Of a DNA stretch of 64,000 bases, positions 51,433-61,332 are shown in pieces (the stretch's first letter is position 1; every line of letters begins with the position of its first letter). Under the pieces are notes generated by a model. That model was given only the letters and a program-made list of their open reading frames with translations, searched no databases and was not told where the DNA came from. The stretch is from Massilia sp. YIM B02763. GTDB lineage: Bacteria > Pseudomonadota > Gammaproteobacteria > Burkholderiales > Burkholderiaceae_D. The DNA is taken from the NCBI RefSeq assembly GCF_030412015.1, contig NZ_JASNRD010000010.1, positions 78,859 to 142,858 of the forward strand, read 5' to 3'. A program made the position numbers and the translations under genes.

Positions 51433-52362
51433 ATGTCCAAGAATATCCTGGTGATCGGCGGTACCCGTTTCATCGGCAAGCTGCTCGTACAGCGCCTCCT
51501 GCATGCCGGCCATCGCGTGACGATCGCCAGCCGCGGCTATGCGCCCGATCCCTTCGGCCAGCGCATCGAACGCATCCGCGTCGACCGCCGCCACGAGACG
51601 GCGATGCGCAACGCCTTCGCCGGCCGCGCACCGTGGGACATCGTCTTCGACCAGATGTGCTACAACCCGCTCGACGCCGCGATCGCCGTGCGCACCTTCG
51701 CCGGCCGCACGCGGCGCTACGTGATGACGTCCACCATCGACGCCTACCGCGCGCTCGGCTTCGATCGCACCCAGCCGCTGGGCGAAGCCGACCTGGCCAT
51801 CGAGAGCCAGCCGATCGACACGGCGTATCCGTGGCACGACCCGTGCCGCGCCACCGAATGCTACGTGGCCGGCAAGGTCCAGGCCGAGGCCTACCTGGTG
51901 CGCGACGGCTCCTTGCCCCTCGCCGTGCCGCGCCTGGCCCACGTGCTGGCCGGCCCGGAAGACTTCACGGGCCGCCTGGCCCACTACGTCGAGCTCGCGC
52001 GCCTTGGCGGCACGCTGGAATACGCGGACCGCAACGCCGTGCAGTCCTTCATGCCGCTGCAGGCCGCCGCCGATTTCCTGCTCTGGACCGGCATGCAGGA
52101 CTTCAGCGGCGCCGTGAATGCGGCCAGCGACGGCGCGCTGTCGGCCGCCGACCTGCACGAACGCGTGGGCGGCGTGCTGGACACCCGCGTACGCCTGTCC
52201 CGCGTGCAGCCGCCGCCCGCCCCGGGCCGGCTTTCTCCGTTCGACCTGCCAGCGCCGATGGTGCTCGACACCGGGCGCGCCAGGGCGCTGGGCTACCGCT
52301 TCGGCCACGTGGACGACTGGATCGACGACACGATCAGGCAGCACGACCTGGCGTTCGTCTGA
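51433..52362 (+). CDS. NAD-dependent epimerase/dehydratase (extended SDR)
   Basis: 309 residues. N-terminal Rossmann motif NILVIGGTRFIGKLLVQRLL, Tyr-x3-Lys-like CYVAGKVQAEAYLV, and PRLAHVLAGPEDFTGRL. Related to the isoflavone-reductase or nucleotide-sugar epimerase-like atypical SDRs often paired with LysR genes. The substrate is unknown. Divergent from the LysR regulator. Confidence 0.85.
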   Translation: MSKNILVIGGTRFIGKLLVQRLLHAGHRVTIASRGYAPDPFGQRIERIRVDRRHETAMRNAFAGRAPWDIVFDQMCYNPLDAAIAVRTFAGRTRRYVMTSTIDAYRALGFDRTQPLGEADLAIESQPIDTAYPWHDPCRATECYVAGKVQAEAYLVRDGSLPLAVPRLAHVLAGPEDFTGRLAHYVELARLGGTLEYADRNAVQSFMPLQAAADFLLWTGMQDFSGAVNAASDGALSAADLHERVGGVLDTRVRLSRVQPPPAPGRLSPFDLPAPMVLDTGRARALGYRFGHVDDWIDDTIRQHDLAFV

Positions 52363-52476
52363 CGGCGCGCCTGCCGTCCGCGCTCCGTCCGGTATCGTCT
52401 CGCGGTACCGCACGGGCTGCGCCCCGCGTCCCGGAAAGCGCACGGTTTCACGTGCCGTAGTGGAAGAAAAGCGGAT

Positions 52477-52482
52477 TATAAT
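52477..52482 (+). promoter_or_regulatory. -10 element upstream of the class A PBP gene
   Basis: TATAAT 76 bp before the TTG start, no good -35 seen. Confidence 0.4.
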
Positions 52483-52557
52483 GCGCCGCAACGGGCCGCA
52501 TCGCCCTGATGCCGCCCGCCTCCCTGGTCCCGTGGACCGCATCGAGAGAGTTCAGTT

Positions 52558-54957
52558 TTGGCATATACCAGCAAGCCGGCGCGACTGCGCCACCGCGGCG
52601 ACCGCGGATTCCTCCTCCTGGGCCTCGGCATCGTCCTTGCGATCATCGCCCTGGCCGGCGCAGCGGCCGCCGCCTACGTCGTGTTCCGCGTGCTGCCGAA
52701 CGTTCCCGCGCTCGACGCGGTAACCGACTACCGGCCCAAGATCCCGCTGCGCATCTACAGCGCGGACAACGTCCTGATCGGCGAATTCGGCGAGGAACAC
52801 CGCGACTTCGTCCCCATCGACAAGATCCCGCCGCTGATGAAGAAATCGCTGCTGGCGATCGAGGACGCGCGCTTCTACGAGCACGGCGCCATCGACTACC
52901 GCCGCATGCTGGGCGCCGTCGGCGCCAACCTGCGCGGCGGCTTCGGCTCGGGCGGCGCGTCCACGATCACGATGCAGGTGGCGCGCAACTTCTTCCTGTC
53001 GCGCGAAAAGCGCCTGTCGCGCAAGATCAACGAGATCGCGCTCGCCTACAAGATCGAGGCCGCGCTGTCGAAGGACGAGATCCTCGAGCTGTACATGAAC
53101 CAGATCTACCTGGGCCAGCGCGCCTACGGCTTTTCCAGCGCCGCCCGCACCTACTTCGGCAAGCCGCTCGACAAGCTCACGGTCGCCGAGATGGCGATGC
53201 TGGCCGGCCTGCCGCAGAACCCGTCGCGCCACAACCCGGCCGTCAACCCGAAGAAGGCGCGCGAGCGCCAGCACCAGGTGCTGGGCCGGATGCACGCGCT
53301 CAACTACATCACGGACGCGGAATACGAACAGGCGATGAGCGAGCCGCTGCGGGTGAACACGCGCGGGCAGGAATTCGATTCGCACGCGGAATACGTGGCC
53401 GAGCTGGCACGCCAGGTCGTCTACAGCCAGTTCAAGGACGAAGCCTATACCCGGGGCATCAAGGTCACCACGACGATCCTGAAGAACGAGCAGGACGCCG
53501 CCTACGCCTCGGTGCGCCGCAACGTGATCGCCTACGACCAGCGCCACGGCTGGCGCGGCCCGGAAGGCCGCATCGATTTGCCGTCCGACCCGGTCGAGCG
53601 CGAGGACGCCATCAACGACGCGCTGGCCAGGCGCCCCGTCAGCGACGGCCTGCTGCCGGCCGTCGTGCTGTCCACCACGGCCAAGTCGATCAAGGTCGAG
53701 ACCATCGACGGCGACGTCGTCGACCTGTCCGGCGCCGGCCTGAAGTTCGCGCAGGCGGGCCTGTCGTCCAGCGCCAGGGAAACCCTGCGCCTGTCGCCGG
53801 GCGCCATCATCCGCGTGGCCAAGGATGCCAAGGACAACTGGTCCGTCACCCAGGTGCCGCAAGTGGCCGCCGCCTTTGTCGCCATCGATGCCGATACGGG
53901 CGCCTACCACGCGCTGGTCGGCGGCTTCGACTACAACTTCCAGAAATTCAACCACGTGACGCAGGCCTGGCGCCAGCCCGGCTCCGGCATGAAGCCGTTC
54001 ATCTATTCGGCGGCCATCGAAAAGGGCTATTCGCCGGCCACCAAGATCCTGGACGCGCCGCTGGACATGGCCGGCGAGGACGCGGGCAAGACCTGGTCGC
54101 CGCAGAACGACGATTTCAAGTGGGACGGCCCGATCACCATGCGCCGCGCCCTGGCGGAATCGAAGAACGTGCCGTCGGTGCGCCTGCTGCGCGCCGTCAC
54201 GGTGCCGTTCGCCCACGAATTCCTCGGCCACTTCGGCTTCGACCTGGCGCGTCAGCCGAAGAACTACACGCTGGCCCTGGGCACCGGCGCCGTCACCCCG
54301 TTGCAGATGGCCGGCGCCTACGCCGTGTTCGCCAACGGCGGCTACCAGGTGCAGCCCTACCTGATCGCGAAGATCGAGGACGCCGACGGCAAGGTGCTGC
54401 AGGAAGTGAAGCCGCCCGTGCGCACCGAGGAGCAGCGCGTGCTGGATGCGCGCAACGCCTTCGTCACCGACAGCATGCTGCGCGACGTGGCCCGCTTCGG
54501 CACCGGCGCCGCCGCCACCAAGGCGCTCGGCCGCGGCGACGTCGCCGGCAAGACCGGCACCACGTCGGACGCCGTCGACGGCTGGTTCTCCGGCTATGCC
54601 GGCAACGTCGTCGCCGTCGCCTGGATGGGCTACGACGATCCGCGCTCGCTGGGCGGCCGCGAATTCGGCGCCACGCTGGCGCTGCCGATCTGGATCGACT
54701 ACATGAAGGTCGCCGTGGCCAAGCGCCCGGAGACGGTGCGCGAGGAACCGGAAGGCTTGGTGCGCGAGAACGACGACTGGGTCTACGCCGAATACGCGGA
54801 TGCGCAGACCTTCAGCGGCATCGACCTGGAACAGCAGCCGGTCGATCCGAACGCGCCGCCCGCCGACGGCACGGCGGTGCCGGGTGCGCCGGGTGCGCCG
54901 CCGGCGCCGGGCACGCCGCCGCCCCAGCCGGCGCAACCGGTCAACAGCCTGTTCTGA
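52558..54957 (+). CDS. mrcA: Class A penicillin-binding protein 1A (transglycosylase/transpeptidase)
   Basis: 799 residues. The start is TTG 52558 (AYTSKPARLRHRG), as no ATG lies near; GAGAGAG sits 8 bp upstream. Membrane anchor at about 18-44. GT51 domain: LLAIEDARFYEHGAIDY with the catalytic Glu, GGASTITMQVARNFFL, and ILELYMNQIYLGQRAYG. An OB-like insert follows. Transpeptidase domain: PGSGMKPFIYSAAIEKG with the SxxK serine, the SKN motif in ESKNVPSVRLL, and KTG in AGKTGTTSDAVDGWFSGY. Pro/Ala-rich C-terminal tail. Polymerises and cross-links peptidoglycan. Confidence 0.96.
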   Translation: MAYTSKPARLRHRGDRGFLLLGLGIVLAIIALAGAAAAAYVVFRVLPNVPALDAVTDYRPKIPLRIYSADNVLIGEFGEEHRDFVPIDKIPPLMKKSLLAIEDARFYEHGAIDYRRMLGAVGANLRGGFGSGGASTITMQVARNFFLSREKRLSRKINEIALAYKIEAALSKDEILELYMNQIYLGQRAYGFSSAARTYFGKPLDKLTVAEMAMLAGLPQNPSRHNPAVNPKKARERQHQVLGRMHALNYITDAEYEQAMSEPLRVNTRGQEFDSHAEYVAELARQVVYSQFKDEAYTRGIKVTTTILKNEQDAAYASVRRNVIAYDQRHGWRGPEGRIDLPSDPVEREDAINDALARRPVSDGLLPAVVLSTTAKSIKVETIDGDVVDLSGAGLKFAQAGLSSSARETLRLSPGAIIRVAKDAKDNWSVTQVPQVAAAFVAIDADTGAYHALVGGFDYNFQKFNHVTQAWRQPGSGMKPFIYSAAIEKGYSPATKILDAPLDMAGEDAGKTWSPQNDDFKWDGPITMRRALAESKNVPSVRLLRAVTVPFAHEFLGHFGFDLARQPKNYTLALGTGAVTPLQMAGAYAVFANGGYQVQPYLIAKIEDADGKVLQEVKPPVRTEEQRVLDARNAFVTDSMLRDVARFGTGAAATKALGRGDVAGKTGTTSDAVDGWFSGYAGNVVAVAWMGYDDPRSLGGREFGATLALPIWIDYMKVAVAKRPETVREEPEGLVRENDDWVYAEYADAQTFSGIDLEQQPVDPNAPPADGTAVPGAPGAPPAPGTPPPQPAQPVNSLF

Positions 54958-55123
54958 CGACCCGCGTTTCCCATCCCGACGGCCGCCCTGCGCGGCCGTC
55001 GCCGCTTTGGGGTCCGCAAGACAGTATGTACGCGTCATCCTACATGGATGACGGCAACCATCCTATTTCGCGTGCGGACCAACCCATCCATGATGAAAGC
55101 ACCCACCCAACCAGGAGAGCATC

Positions 55124-55375
55124 ATGAAAAAATATCAAGGCATTCTCGTCGCCGGCATGATGGCATTCGCCCTGTCGGCCTGCAGCTCGACCGGCACCAG
55201 CGGCAGCGACATGAGCGGCAGCTCGTCGGCCGGCGCCACCTCGAGCGGCGTGTCGGAAGGCAGCTCGATCGGCACCACTGGCAGCGGCCAGGGCAGCTCG
55301 CAGAACTGGAACAACAACGGCAACGCCGGTTCCACCACCCCGACCACGCCGCCGACCACGACGCAGACCCAGTAA
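55124..55375 (+). CDS. Small low-complexity lipoprotein
   Basis: 83 residues. Signal peptide and lipobox MKKYQGILVAGMMAFALSAC (Cys20), AGGAG upstream. The mature part is almost entirely Ser, Gly, Thr, Asn and Pro, ending TTPTTPPTTTQTQ. No recognised domain; probably an outer-membrane lipoprotein of flexible structure. Similar short Ser/Gly lipoproteins are common in Oxalobacteraceae (general impression). Confidence 0.75.
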   Translation: MKKYQGILVAGMMAFALSACSSTGTSGSDMSGSSSAGATSSGVSEGSSIGTTGSGQGSSQNWNNNGNAGSTTPTTPPTTTQTQ

Positions 55376-55517
55376 GTCGGCATCGTTCCCTCGGGGGAAA
55401 TGGCCTGCCCGGCGCCACGCGGCGTCCGGCGGGCCTTGTCGTTTCCGCTTCCGTGTCCGCGCCGCCGCCATCGTCCGGCTACAATAGCCCTCCCGCCACC
55501 GCGCCCGCCACGCACCG

Positions 55518-56504
55518 ATGAAAAACTGGATTGCCCGACTGTTCGGCACGACTGCCGTCGCGGCCCGCCCCGCCGGTGCGGCTGGGCGGGCTCCCGGCGT
55601 CGCCGGCCCGGCGGGCGCCGCGCCCGACGCCGGCGCGCCCCTGTCCCTGGACGCGGCGTTCTGGCGCTGGCTGACCGATCCCATCGCCGGCGAATCGCCG
55701 GATGCCGCGCAGCGGCGCCTGCTGGACGAACTGGAACGGCTGGGCGAGCATCCGGGCGACGCCGCCGAGCTGGTGCCGCGCATGCCCGAGGTGATCCCGC
55801 GCCTGCTGCGCAGCCTGCGCGACGATGCCGTCTCCGGCGCCGAGCTGGCGCGCCAGGTGGGACGCGACCCCGTCATGGTGGCGGAAACCATCCGCGAAGC
55901 CAACAGCGCCTGCTACCGCCCCGCCAAGCCGGTACGCACCGTCGACGCGGCCGTGATGGTGCTGGGCCAGAACGGCTTGCGCATGCTGCTGGCGCGCGTC
56001 GCCTTCCGCCCCGTGATCGGCCTGGCCGCCGGCAGCTGCGCGCGCCAGGCCGCGCCGCGGCTGTGGCGCCACGCCGAACACTGCGCCCGCGCCGGCGCGC
56101 TGCTGGCCCCCGGCCTGGGCGCCGACCCGTTCGAGGCCTACCTCGCCGGCCTGATGCACGACATGGGCCTGGTGGTCGCCTTCCGCCTGGCCGACCGCAT
56201 CCTGGAGGGCCCGTTCGTGCCCCAGGACGAGGCGTTTGCCACGGCCGTGCTGGACGGCGCGCGCGCACTGTCGGCGCGCATCGCGCTGCACTGGGAACTG
56301 CCGCCGCCGGTGGCAGCCGCCATCTTCCGCGCCGGCCGCAGCGCCACCCAGCCGCTGGGCGAGGCGCTCGGCGAGGCCGACCGCGTGGCCAGGCTGCGCC
56401 TGCTGCTCGACGCGGGGCTGCTGGTCCCTGGCGACCCGACGCTTGCCGGCCTGGGCGCGGCGGCGTCGCGCGTCCTCGAACGCCTCGACGCGGAGGAAGC
56501 GTAG
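55518..56504 (+). CDS. HDOD-domain protein
   Basis: 328 residues. After an Ala/Pro/Gly-rich N-terminal segment (about 15-45), residues 80-300 form an HDOD domain: LVPRMPEVIPRLLRSLRDDAVSG, REANSACYRP, LGQNGLRMLLARVAFRPVI, HAEHCARAGALLAP, AYLAGLMHDMGLVVAF. HDOD proteins are HD-fold signalling proteins, usually without hydrolase activity, linked to nucleotide second messengers and stress. The HD residues HD in LMHDMG are kept. Lies between the lipoprotein and mfd. Confidence 0.87.
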   Translation: MKNWIARLFGTTAVAARPAGAAGRAPGVAGPAGAAPDAGAPLSLDAAFWRWLTDPIAGESPDAAQRRLLDELERLGEHPGDAAELVPRMPEVIPRLLRSLRDDAVSGAELARQVGRDPVMVAETIREANSACYRPAKPVRTVDAAVMVLGQNGLRMLLARVAFRPVIGLAAGSCARQAAPRLWRHAEHCARAGALLAPGLGADPFEAYLAGLMHDMGLVVAFRLADRILEGPFVPQDEAFATAVLDGARALSARIALHWELPPPVAAAIFRAGRSATQPLGEALGEADRVARLRLLLDAGLLVPGDPTLAGLGAAASRVLERLDAEEA

Positions 56505-56540
56505 GCGCGCGCAGCAGGCGGCCGGACGGCGCCGTTCGAC

Positions 56541-56546
56541 TATAAT
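56541..56546 (+). promoter_or_regulatory. -10 element for mfd
   Basis: TATAAT 38 bp before the mfd ATG. No clear -35. Confidence 0.45.
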
Positions 56547-56583
56547 GGACGCTCGTTTTTCCGATCCTGGATAGCACGCGTCA

Positions 56584-59500
56584 ATGCCTTTCGATCTCAA
56601 AAAGCACCTACCGAAAACCGGAACCCGTTTCGCCCTGCCGCACCTGCACGGCTCCAGCGACGCCTACGCGCTCGCCCAGGCCGCCCTCGTGCTCAAAGAC
56701 CAGAAAAAGATGCTGACCGTGGTCGTCGCGAACGCCAGCGACGGCCAGCGCCTGCTCGACGAGATTCCCTGGTTCGCCGACGGCAAGCTCGCCTGCCACC
56801 TGCTGCCCGACTGGGAAACGCTGCCCTACGACGCCTTCTCGCCGCACCAGGACCTCGTGTCCGAGCGCCTGGCCACGCTGCACGAAATCCAGAACGGCCG
56901 CTGCGACGTGCTGGTGGTGCCGGCGACGACGGCCCTCGTGCGCCTGGCGCCGCCGTCCTTCCTGGCCGCCTACACCTTCTTCTTCCGCCAGGGCGAGCGC
57001 CTGGACGAGGCGAGGCTGAAGGCCCAGCTCACGCTGGCCGGCTATACCCACGTGTCGCAGGTGATGTCGCCGGGCGAATACTCGGTGCGCGGCGGCCTGA
57101 TCGACCTGTTCCCGATGGGGTCCGCGCTGCCCTACCGCCTCGACCTGTTCGGCGACGAGATCGAGACCATCCGCACCTTCGACGCCGATACCCAGCGCTC
57201 GCTGTATCCGGTGAAGGACGTGCGCATGCTGCCGGGCCGCGAGTTCCCGATGGACGAGCAGGCCAGGACGGCGTTCCGCAGCCGCTGGCGCGAGCGCTTC
57301 GAGGGCGACCCGACCCGCTCGACGATCTACAAGGACATCGGCAACGGCATCGCCTCGGCCGGCATCGAATACTACCTGCCGCTGTTCTTCGACGACACGG
57401 CGACGCTGTTCGACTACCTGCCCGCCGACGCCAGCCTGGCCCTCGTCGGCGACATCGACGAAGCGATCCAGCGCTTCTGGGTCGACACGGAATCGCGCTA
57501 CAAATTCCTCAAGAGCGACCGCGAACGCCCGGTGCTGGAGCCGAAGGAAATCTTCCTCGGCGCCGAGCAGTTCTTCTCGAACGCCAAGCAGTACGGCCGC
57601 TGGGCCATCGCCCGCAACCCGGACGCCGGCGCGTCGGAACTGTCGGCGCCCATCCCCGACATCGCGGTGAACCGCCGCCTGGACGACCCGCTGGCCAACC
57701 TGCGCGGCTATCTCGCGCACACGGCGAACGAACCCGGCACCAAGGTCATGATCTGCGCCGAATCGGCGGGCCGGCGCGAAACGCTGCAGCAGTACTTCAA
57801 CGAATACAAGTTCGACCTGGCCCTCGTCGAGGGCTACGCCGGCCTGTGCGCGACCGACGCCGGCGTGGTGCTGGGCGTGGCGCCCCTGCAGGCGGGCTTC
57901 GAGCTGATGGATACCGCCTGCGGGCGTCTCGTGTTCATCACGGAGACGGAACTGTACGCGGGCAGCGGCCGCCGCGCCGGCAAGAAGAAGCAGGAAGCGG
58001 GCACCCAGGTCGAATCGATGGTGCGCGACCTGTCCGAACTCAAGGTCGGCGATCCCGTCGTGCACATCAACCACGGCATCGGCCGCTACATGGGGCTGAT
58101 GAGCATGGACCTGGGCGAAGGCGAGACGGAGTTCCTGCACCTGGAATACGCCAAGGAGTCGAAACTGTACGTGCCCGTCTCCCAGCTGCACGTCATCTCG
58201 CGCTATTCCGGCGCCTCGCCCGAGGATGCGCCGCTGCACACGCTCGGTTCCGGCCAGTGGGACAAGGCCAAGCGCAAGGCCGCCGAGCAGGTGCGCGACA
58301 CCGCCGCCGAGCTGCTGAACCTGTACGCGCGCCGCGCCGCGCGCCAGGGCCACGCGTTCGAATACTCGAACGTCGACTACGAGAACTTTGCCCAGAGCTT
58401 CGGCTTCGACGAGACGCCGGACCAGCGCGCCGCCATCGCCGCCGTGATGCAGGACATGACCTCGGGCCGCCCGATGGACCGCCTCGTGTGCGGCGACGTC
58501 GGCTTCGGCAAGACGGAGGTCGCGCTGCGCGCCGCCTTCATCGCCGTCATGGGCGGCAAGCAGGTGGCGATCCTGGCGCCGACCACGCTGCTCGCCGAGC
58601 AGCACGCGCAGACCTTCTCCGACCGCTTCGCCGACTGGCCCGTCAGGATCGCGGAACTGTCGCGCTTCCGGACCGGCAAGGAAATCAACAATGCGATCAA
58701 GGGCATGGCCGACGGCACCGTCGACATCGTGATCGGCACGCATAAACTGCTGTCGCCGGACGTGAAGTTCACGCGCCTGGGCCTCGTCATCATCGACGAG
58801 GAACACCGCTTCGGCGTGCGCCAGAAGGAAGCGCTGAAGGCCTTGCGCGCCGAGGTCGACGTGCTGACGCTGACGGCCACGCCGATCCCGCGCACGCTGG
58901 GCATGGCGCTGGAAGGCCTGCGCGACTTCTCCGTCATCGCCACCGCGCCGCAGAAGCGCCTCGCGATCAAGACCTTCGTGCGCAGCGAGGACGGCTCGGT
59001 GATCCGCGAAGCCTGCCTGCGCGAACTGAAGCGTGGCGGCCAGATCTACTTCCTGCACAACGAGGTCGAGACCATCGAGAACCGCCTGGCCATGCTGCGC
59101 GAGCTGCTGCCGGAGGCGCGGATCGGCGTGGCCCACGGCCAGATGCACGAGCGCGACCTGGAAAAGGTGATGCGGGACTTCGTGGCCCAGCGCTACAACA
59201 TCCTGCTGTGCACGACGATCATCGAGACGGGCATCGACGTGCCGACGGCGAACACCATCATCATGCACCGCGCCGACAAGTTCGGCCTGGCCCAGCTGCA
59301 CCAGCTGCGCGGCCGCGTGGGCCGCTCGCACCACCAGGCCTATGCCTACCTGCTCGTGAACGACGTGCTGGGCCTGTCCAAGCAGGCGCAGCGCCGCCTG
59401 GACGCGATCCAGCAGATGGAGGAACTGGGCAGCGGCTTCTACCTGGCCATGCACGACCTGGAAATCCGCGGCGCCGGCGAGGTGCTGGGCGAGAACCAGT

Positions 59501-60042
59501 CGGGCGAGATGCTGGAGATCGGCTTCCAGCTGTATTCCGACATGCTGAACGAAGCCGTCAAGGCCCTCAAGGCGGGCCGCGAGCCGGACATGAGCGCGCC
59601 GCTGTCGTCGACGACGGAAATCAACCTGCACACGCCGGCGCTGCTGCCGGCCGACTATTGCGGCGACGTGCACGAACGCCTGTCGATCTACAAGCGCCTG
59701 GCCAATTGCGAGACCCAGGACCGCATCGACGACATGCAGGAAGAGCTGATCGACCGCTTCGGCAAGATGCCGGACGCCGTCAAGGCGCTGATCGAGACGC
59801 ACCGCCTGCGCATCGCGGCCAGGCAGGTCGGCATCGTCAAGATCGACGCCCACGGCGAGGCCGCCAGCCTGCAGTTCATGGAAAAGCCGCCGATCGACCC
59901 GATCAGGATCATCACGCTGATCCAGAAGAACCGCCACGTCAAGCTGGCCGGCCAGGACAAGCTGCGCATCACGGCGGCCATGCCGGACCTGGCCAGCCGC
60001 GTGAACCAGGTCAAGCAGACCATCAAACAATTATTAGCCTGA
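56584..60042 (+). CDS. mfd: Transcription-repair coupling factor Mfd
   Basis: 1,152 residues, normal length. N-terminal UvrB-like damage-recognition domains (LPDWETLPYDAFSPHQDLVSERL), the RNA-polymerase-interacting CarD-like domain (GDPVVHINHGIGRYMGL), then the RecG-like translocase: Walker A GDVGFGKTEVALRAAF, DEEH box IIDEEHRFGV, TATPIPRTLGMAL, and ETGIDVPTANTIIMHRAD with LHQLRGRVGRS. The C-terminal TRCF domain follows. Removes stalled RNA polymerase at lesions and recruits UvrA. Followed 20 bp later by serB. Confidence 0.98.
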   Translation: MPFDLKKHLPKTGTRFALPHLHGSSDAYALAQAALVLKDQKKMLTVVVANASDGQRLLDEIPWFADGKLACHLLPDWETLPYDAFSPHQDLVSERLATLHEIQNGRCDVLVVPATTALVRLAPPSFLAAYTFFFRQGERLDEARLKAQLTLAGYTHVSQVMSPGEYSVRGGLIDLFPMGSALPYRLDLFGDEIETIRTFDADTQRSLYPVKDVRMLPGREFPMDEQARTAFRSRWRERFEGDPTRSTIYKDIGNGIASAGIEYYLPLFFDDTATLFDYLPADASLALVGDIDEAIQRFWVDTESRYKFLKSDRERPVLEPKEIFLGAEQFFSNAKQYGRWAIARNPDAGASELSAPIPDIAVNRRLDDPLANLRGYLAHTANEPGTKVMICAESAGRRETLQQYFNEYKFDLALVEGYAGLCATDAGVVLGVAPLQAGFELMDTACGRLVFITETELYAGSGRRAGKKKQEAGTQVESMVRDLSELKVGDPVVHINHGIGRYMGLMSMDLGEGETEFLHLEYAKESKLYVPVSQLHVISRYSGASPEDAPLHTLGSGQWDKAKRKAAEQVRDTAAELLNLYARRAARQGHAFEYSNVDYENFAQSFGFDETPDQRAAIAAVMQDMTSGRPMDRLVCGDVGFGKTEVALRAAFIAVMGGKQVAILAPTTLLAEQHAQTFSDRFADWPVRIAELSRFRTGKEINNAIKGMADGTVDIVIGTHKLLSPDVKFTRLGLVIIDEEHRFGVRQKEALKALRAEVDVLTLTATPIPRTLGMALEGLRDFSVIATAPQKRLAIKTFVRSEDGSVIREACLRELKRGGQIYFLHNEVETIENRLAMLRELLPEARIGVAHGQMHERDLEKVMRDFVAQRYNILLCTTIIETGIDVPTANTIIMHRADKFGLAQLHQLRGRVGRSHHQAYAYLLVNDVLGLSKQAQRRLDAIQQMEELGSGFYLAMHDLEIRGAGEVLGENQSGEMLEIGFQLYSDMLNEAVKALKAGREPDMSAPLSSTTEINLHTPALLPADYCGDVHERLSIYKRLANCETQDRIDDMQEELIDRFGKMPDAVKALIETHRLRIAARQVGIVKIDAHGEAASLQFMEKPPIDPIRIITLIQKNRHVKLAGQDKLRITAAMPDLASRVNQVKQTIKQLLA

Positions 60043-60062
60043 ACGAGAAGGCCGCCAACGCC

Positions 60063-60911
60063 ATGTCCAAGAAACTGATCCTGCAAGGTCCCGGCGCGGA
60101 CCAGGCCGTCCTCGCGCGCGTTGCCGCCCTCGCCGCCCCCGCCCGCATCACCGACCTGCACGCGCACGCCCTGCGCTGCGATGGCATCGACTTCACGCCG
60201 GAACTGAAGCGCCAGGTCGACGACGCCGCGTTCGCGGCCGGCATCGACGCCAGCTTCGTCGACGCGCACCTGACCCTGGCCGACTTCGGCCTGGTGGCGA
60301 TGGACATGGATTCCACGCTGATCACCATCGAATGCATCGACGAGATCGCCGACATGCAGGGCCTGAAGCCGCAGGTGTCGGCCATCACGGAAGCGGCGAT
60401 GCGCGGCGAACTGGATTTCTCGGAAAGCCTCAAGCGCCGCGTGGCCCTGCTCGCCGGCCTGCCGACCGAGGCGCTGGGCCGCGTCTACGACGAGCGCCTG
60501 CGCATCTCGGCGGGCGGCGAAGCGATGCTGCATGCCGTGCAGGCGGCCGGCCTGAAGACGCTGCTGGTCTCGGGCGGCTTCACCTTCTTCACCGAACGCC
60601 TGAAGGCGCGCCTGGGCCTGGACTACGCGCATGCGAACGTCCTGGAAGCGGATGGCGACGTCCTGTCGGGCCGGGTCGCGGGCGGCATCGTCGACGCCGC
60701 CGAAAAGATGCGCACCGTGCAACGCGTGTGCGCGGAGCTCGGCATCGACACCCGCCGCGCCATCGTCATGGGCGACGGCGCCAACGACCTGCAGATGATG
60801 GGCATCGCCGGCCTGTCGGTGGCGTTCCGCGCCAAGCCCGTCGTGCGTGCCCAGGCGGACGTGGCGCTCAACTTCAGCGGACTGGATGGCTTGCTGACCG
60901 TCCTGGGCTGA
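60063..60911 (+). CDS. serB: Phosphoserine phosphatase
   Basis: 282 residues from ATG 60063. N-terminal ACT-like portion (1-80), then HAD phosphatase with the DxDST motif VAMDMDSTLITIECIDEIAD, LVSGGFTFFTERL, and IVMGDGANDLQMMGIAGLSVAF. Final step of serine synthesis, removing phosphate from phosphoserine. Probably cotranscribed with mfd. Confidence 0.96.
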   Translation: MSKKLILQGPGADQAVLARVAALAAPARITDLHAHALRCDGIDFTPELKRQVDDAAFAAGIDASFVDAHLTLADFGLVAMDMDSTLITIECIDEIADMQGLKPQVSAITEAAMRGELDFSESLKRRVALLAGLPTEALGRVYDERLRISAGGEAMLHAVQAAGLKTLLVSGGFTFFTERLKARLGLDYAHANVLEADGDVLSGRVAGGIVDAAEKMRTVQRVCAELGIDTRRAIVMGDGANDLQMMGIAGLSVAFRAKPVVRAQADVALNFSGLDGLLTVLG

Positions 60912-61332
60912 ACCGCCTTCCTTGGCGGAACACGGCGTGGCAGGTCGAGCCGCATCGGCCCGCATGCCTGCCGGCGCGGCCACCCGATGGCTCGATGCCG
61001 GCTGCCGGCCATCGCCCGCGCGATGCGGCCGGAAGCGCCACGCGACCGGCGCGGGCACCGGCCCGGGTCCGTCTTGCTCGGCCAGCACATAACCTTCCAA
61101 CAATTTTGTGACATGGCGCCTGGCCCCACCGCGGCCGCACGGCCCGCAATCGTCTCCAGCATAGCCCAGCGCCGTCTAGCGTGACAAGCAACATTGAGCG
61201 CTTGTCATCAATTTAACAACAGTCAATAAATTCACAATTGTGCATACCTGTCCAGTATGGCTATGCTGGATCGCGCGCCGGCCTGCACCGTGGTGGTGCG
61301 GACGGCGGACAACAACGACAAGGAGAGACAGG
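60912..61332. other. Intergenic region before the TonB receptor gene
   Basis: 421 bp with no gene. The first half is GC-rich and featureless; the AT-rich second half holds the candidate operator and promoter described separately. Confidence 0.6.
61182..61230 (+). promoter_or_regulatory. Inverted repeat overlapping a possible promoter of the TonB receptor gene
   Basis: TGACAAGC (61182-61189), 10 bp, GCTTGTCA (61200-61207). TTGTCA (61202-61207) could be a -35, with AATAAA (61225-61230) as a weak -10 after 17 bp. No recognisable Fur box. Confidence 0.4.
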
